The position numbers and the translations under genes are program-made. Under the pieces are notes generated by a model. That model was not told the DNA's origin and did not search any database. It saw only the letters and a list, made by a program, of their open reading frames with translations. From positions 1,868,693 through 1,932,692 of the forward strand of contig NZ_AP014545.1 in assembly GCF_016592435.1 (NCBI RefSeq): a DNA stretch of 64,000 nucleotides. Direction: 5' to 3'. Shown here piece by piece: positions 63,058 through 64,000 of the stretch (the first letter of the stretch is position 1; each line of letters starts with the position of its first letter). The stretch is from Amphritea japonica ATCC BAA-1530 (GTDB lineage: Bacteria; Pseudomonadota; Gammaproteobacteria; Pseudomonadales; Balneatricaceae).

Positions 63058-63299
63058 CAGGATTCGCTTATGGCTCTGGCAACGTTAAGAATCGAATAAA
63101 AAACAGCTGCCCATTATAGAGGAAACCGGGCAAGAGTTAACAACCCGACGTAAATAACTTTTATAGCTTGTCAGCTTTCTGAAAAAGCAGTCAGGATATT
63201 TGATCCAGAACAATCACTGCACTGATAGTTAATCCATGGCAGCTTTATAAGAATAAACTAATATAAAGCTAGTTCTGATCTGCCGAGTGCAGCCAATAG

Positions 63300-64000
<701 letters not shown>

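Overview
The window looks like chromosomal DNA of a marine gammaproteobacterium, most likely an Oceanospirillaceae-type organism (Amphritea, Neptunomonas, Neptuniibacter or Marinobacterium relatives). This is inferred from gene content and order only: the ftsK-lolA-rarA-crcB-serS run, trxB-aat-bpt-infA-clpA-clpS-cspD, nudJ-mnmA-hflD-purB, a cobalamin-dependent metH, a PhaF-like phasin and a long-form (532-residue) isocitrate lyase. I saw no rRNA, tRNA, CRISPR array, insertion sequence or prophage. The sequence is ordinary, gene-dense chromosome with many clear intrinsic terminators.

Layout. 0.1-8.8 kb: a four-CBS/three-PAS/GGDEF/EAL signalling protein, a YbbO-like dehydrogenase, a HupE/UreJ_2 membrane protein with a membrane-anchored partner, a catalase and an HDOD protein. 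9-16 kb: propionyl-CoA synthetase-like prpE, panD (preceded by an unusually structured leader) and metH. 16-26.6 kb: transglutaminase-like protein, DUF350 protein, mtgA, 5'-nucleotidase, EamA exporter, PreP-like M16 protease, phasin, UbiF-like hydroxylase and an EAL-like/HDOD protein. 26.7-33 kb: the minus-strand run ftsK-lolA-rarA-crcB-serS (cell division, lipoprotein sorting, fork repair, fluoride export, tRNA charging). 33.3-39.2 kb: trxB, then the N-degron set aat/bpt with infA and clpA/clpS/cspD, so the enzymes that add N-terminal Leu/Phe lie next to the adaptor and unfoldase that read them. 39.4-47.3 kb: rluE, moaE, nudJ, mnmA, hflD, purB, a hydrolase, trmJ and roxA, mostly RNA and ribosome modification.

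47.4-53.4 kb is the glyoxylate region: a LysR regulator divergent from aceA, then a second aceA 3,255 bp downstream that is almost base-for-base identical inside the reading frame, while its flanks are unrelated. Between them sit a possible ADP-ribosyltransferase-fold protein and about 0.85 kb of apparently non-coding DNA. 53.6-57.3 kb carries a YbfB/YjiJ-type MFS transporter, OmpW, a small cupin and an enoyl-CoA hydratase.

57.3-61.6 kb is the most unusual accessory block: a minus-strand set of CofC-like glycosyltransferase, radical SAM protein with a Cys-rich C-terminus, MftF-like glycosyltransferase and ABC exporter, with a small basic reading frame bridging the radical SAM and second transferase genes. 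It resembles a pathway that makes and exports a modified sugar or peptide, but no substrate can be assigned. The window ends with cysS and the first third or less of a pyruvate:ferredoxin/flavodoxin oxidoreductase gene that runs off the edge.
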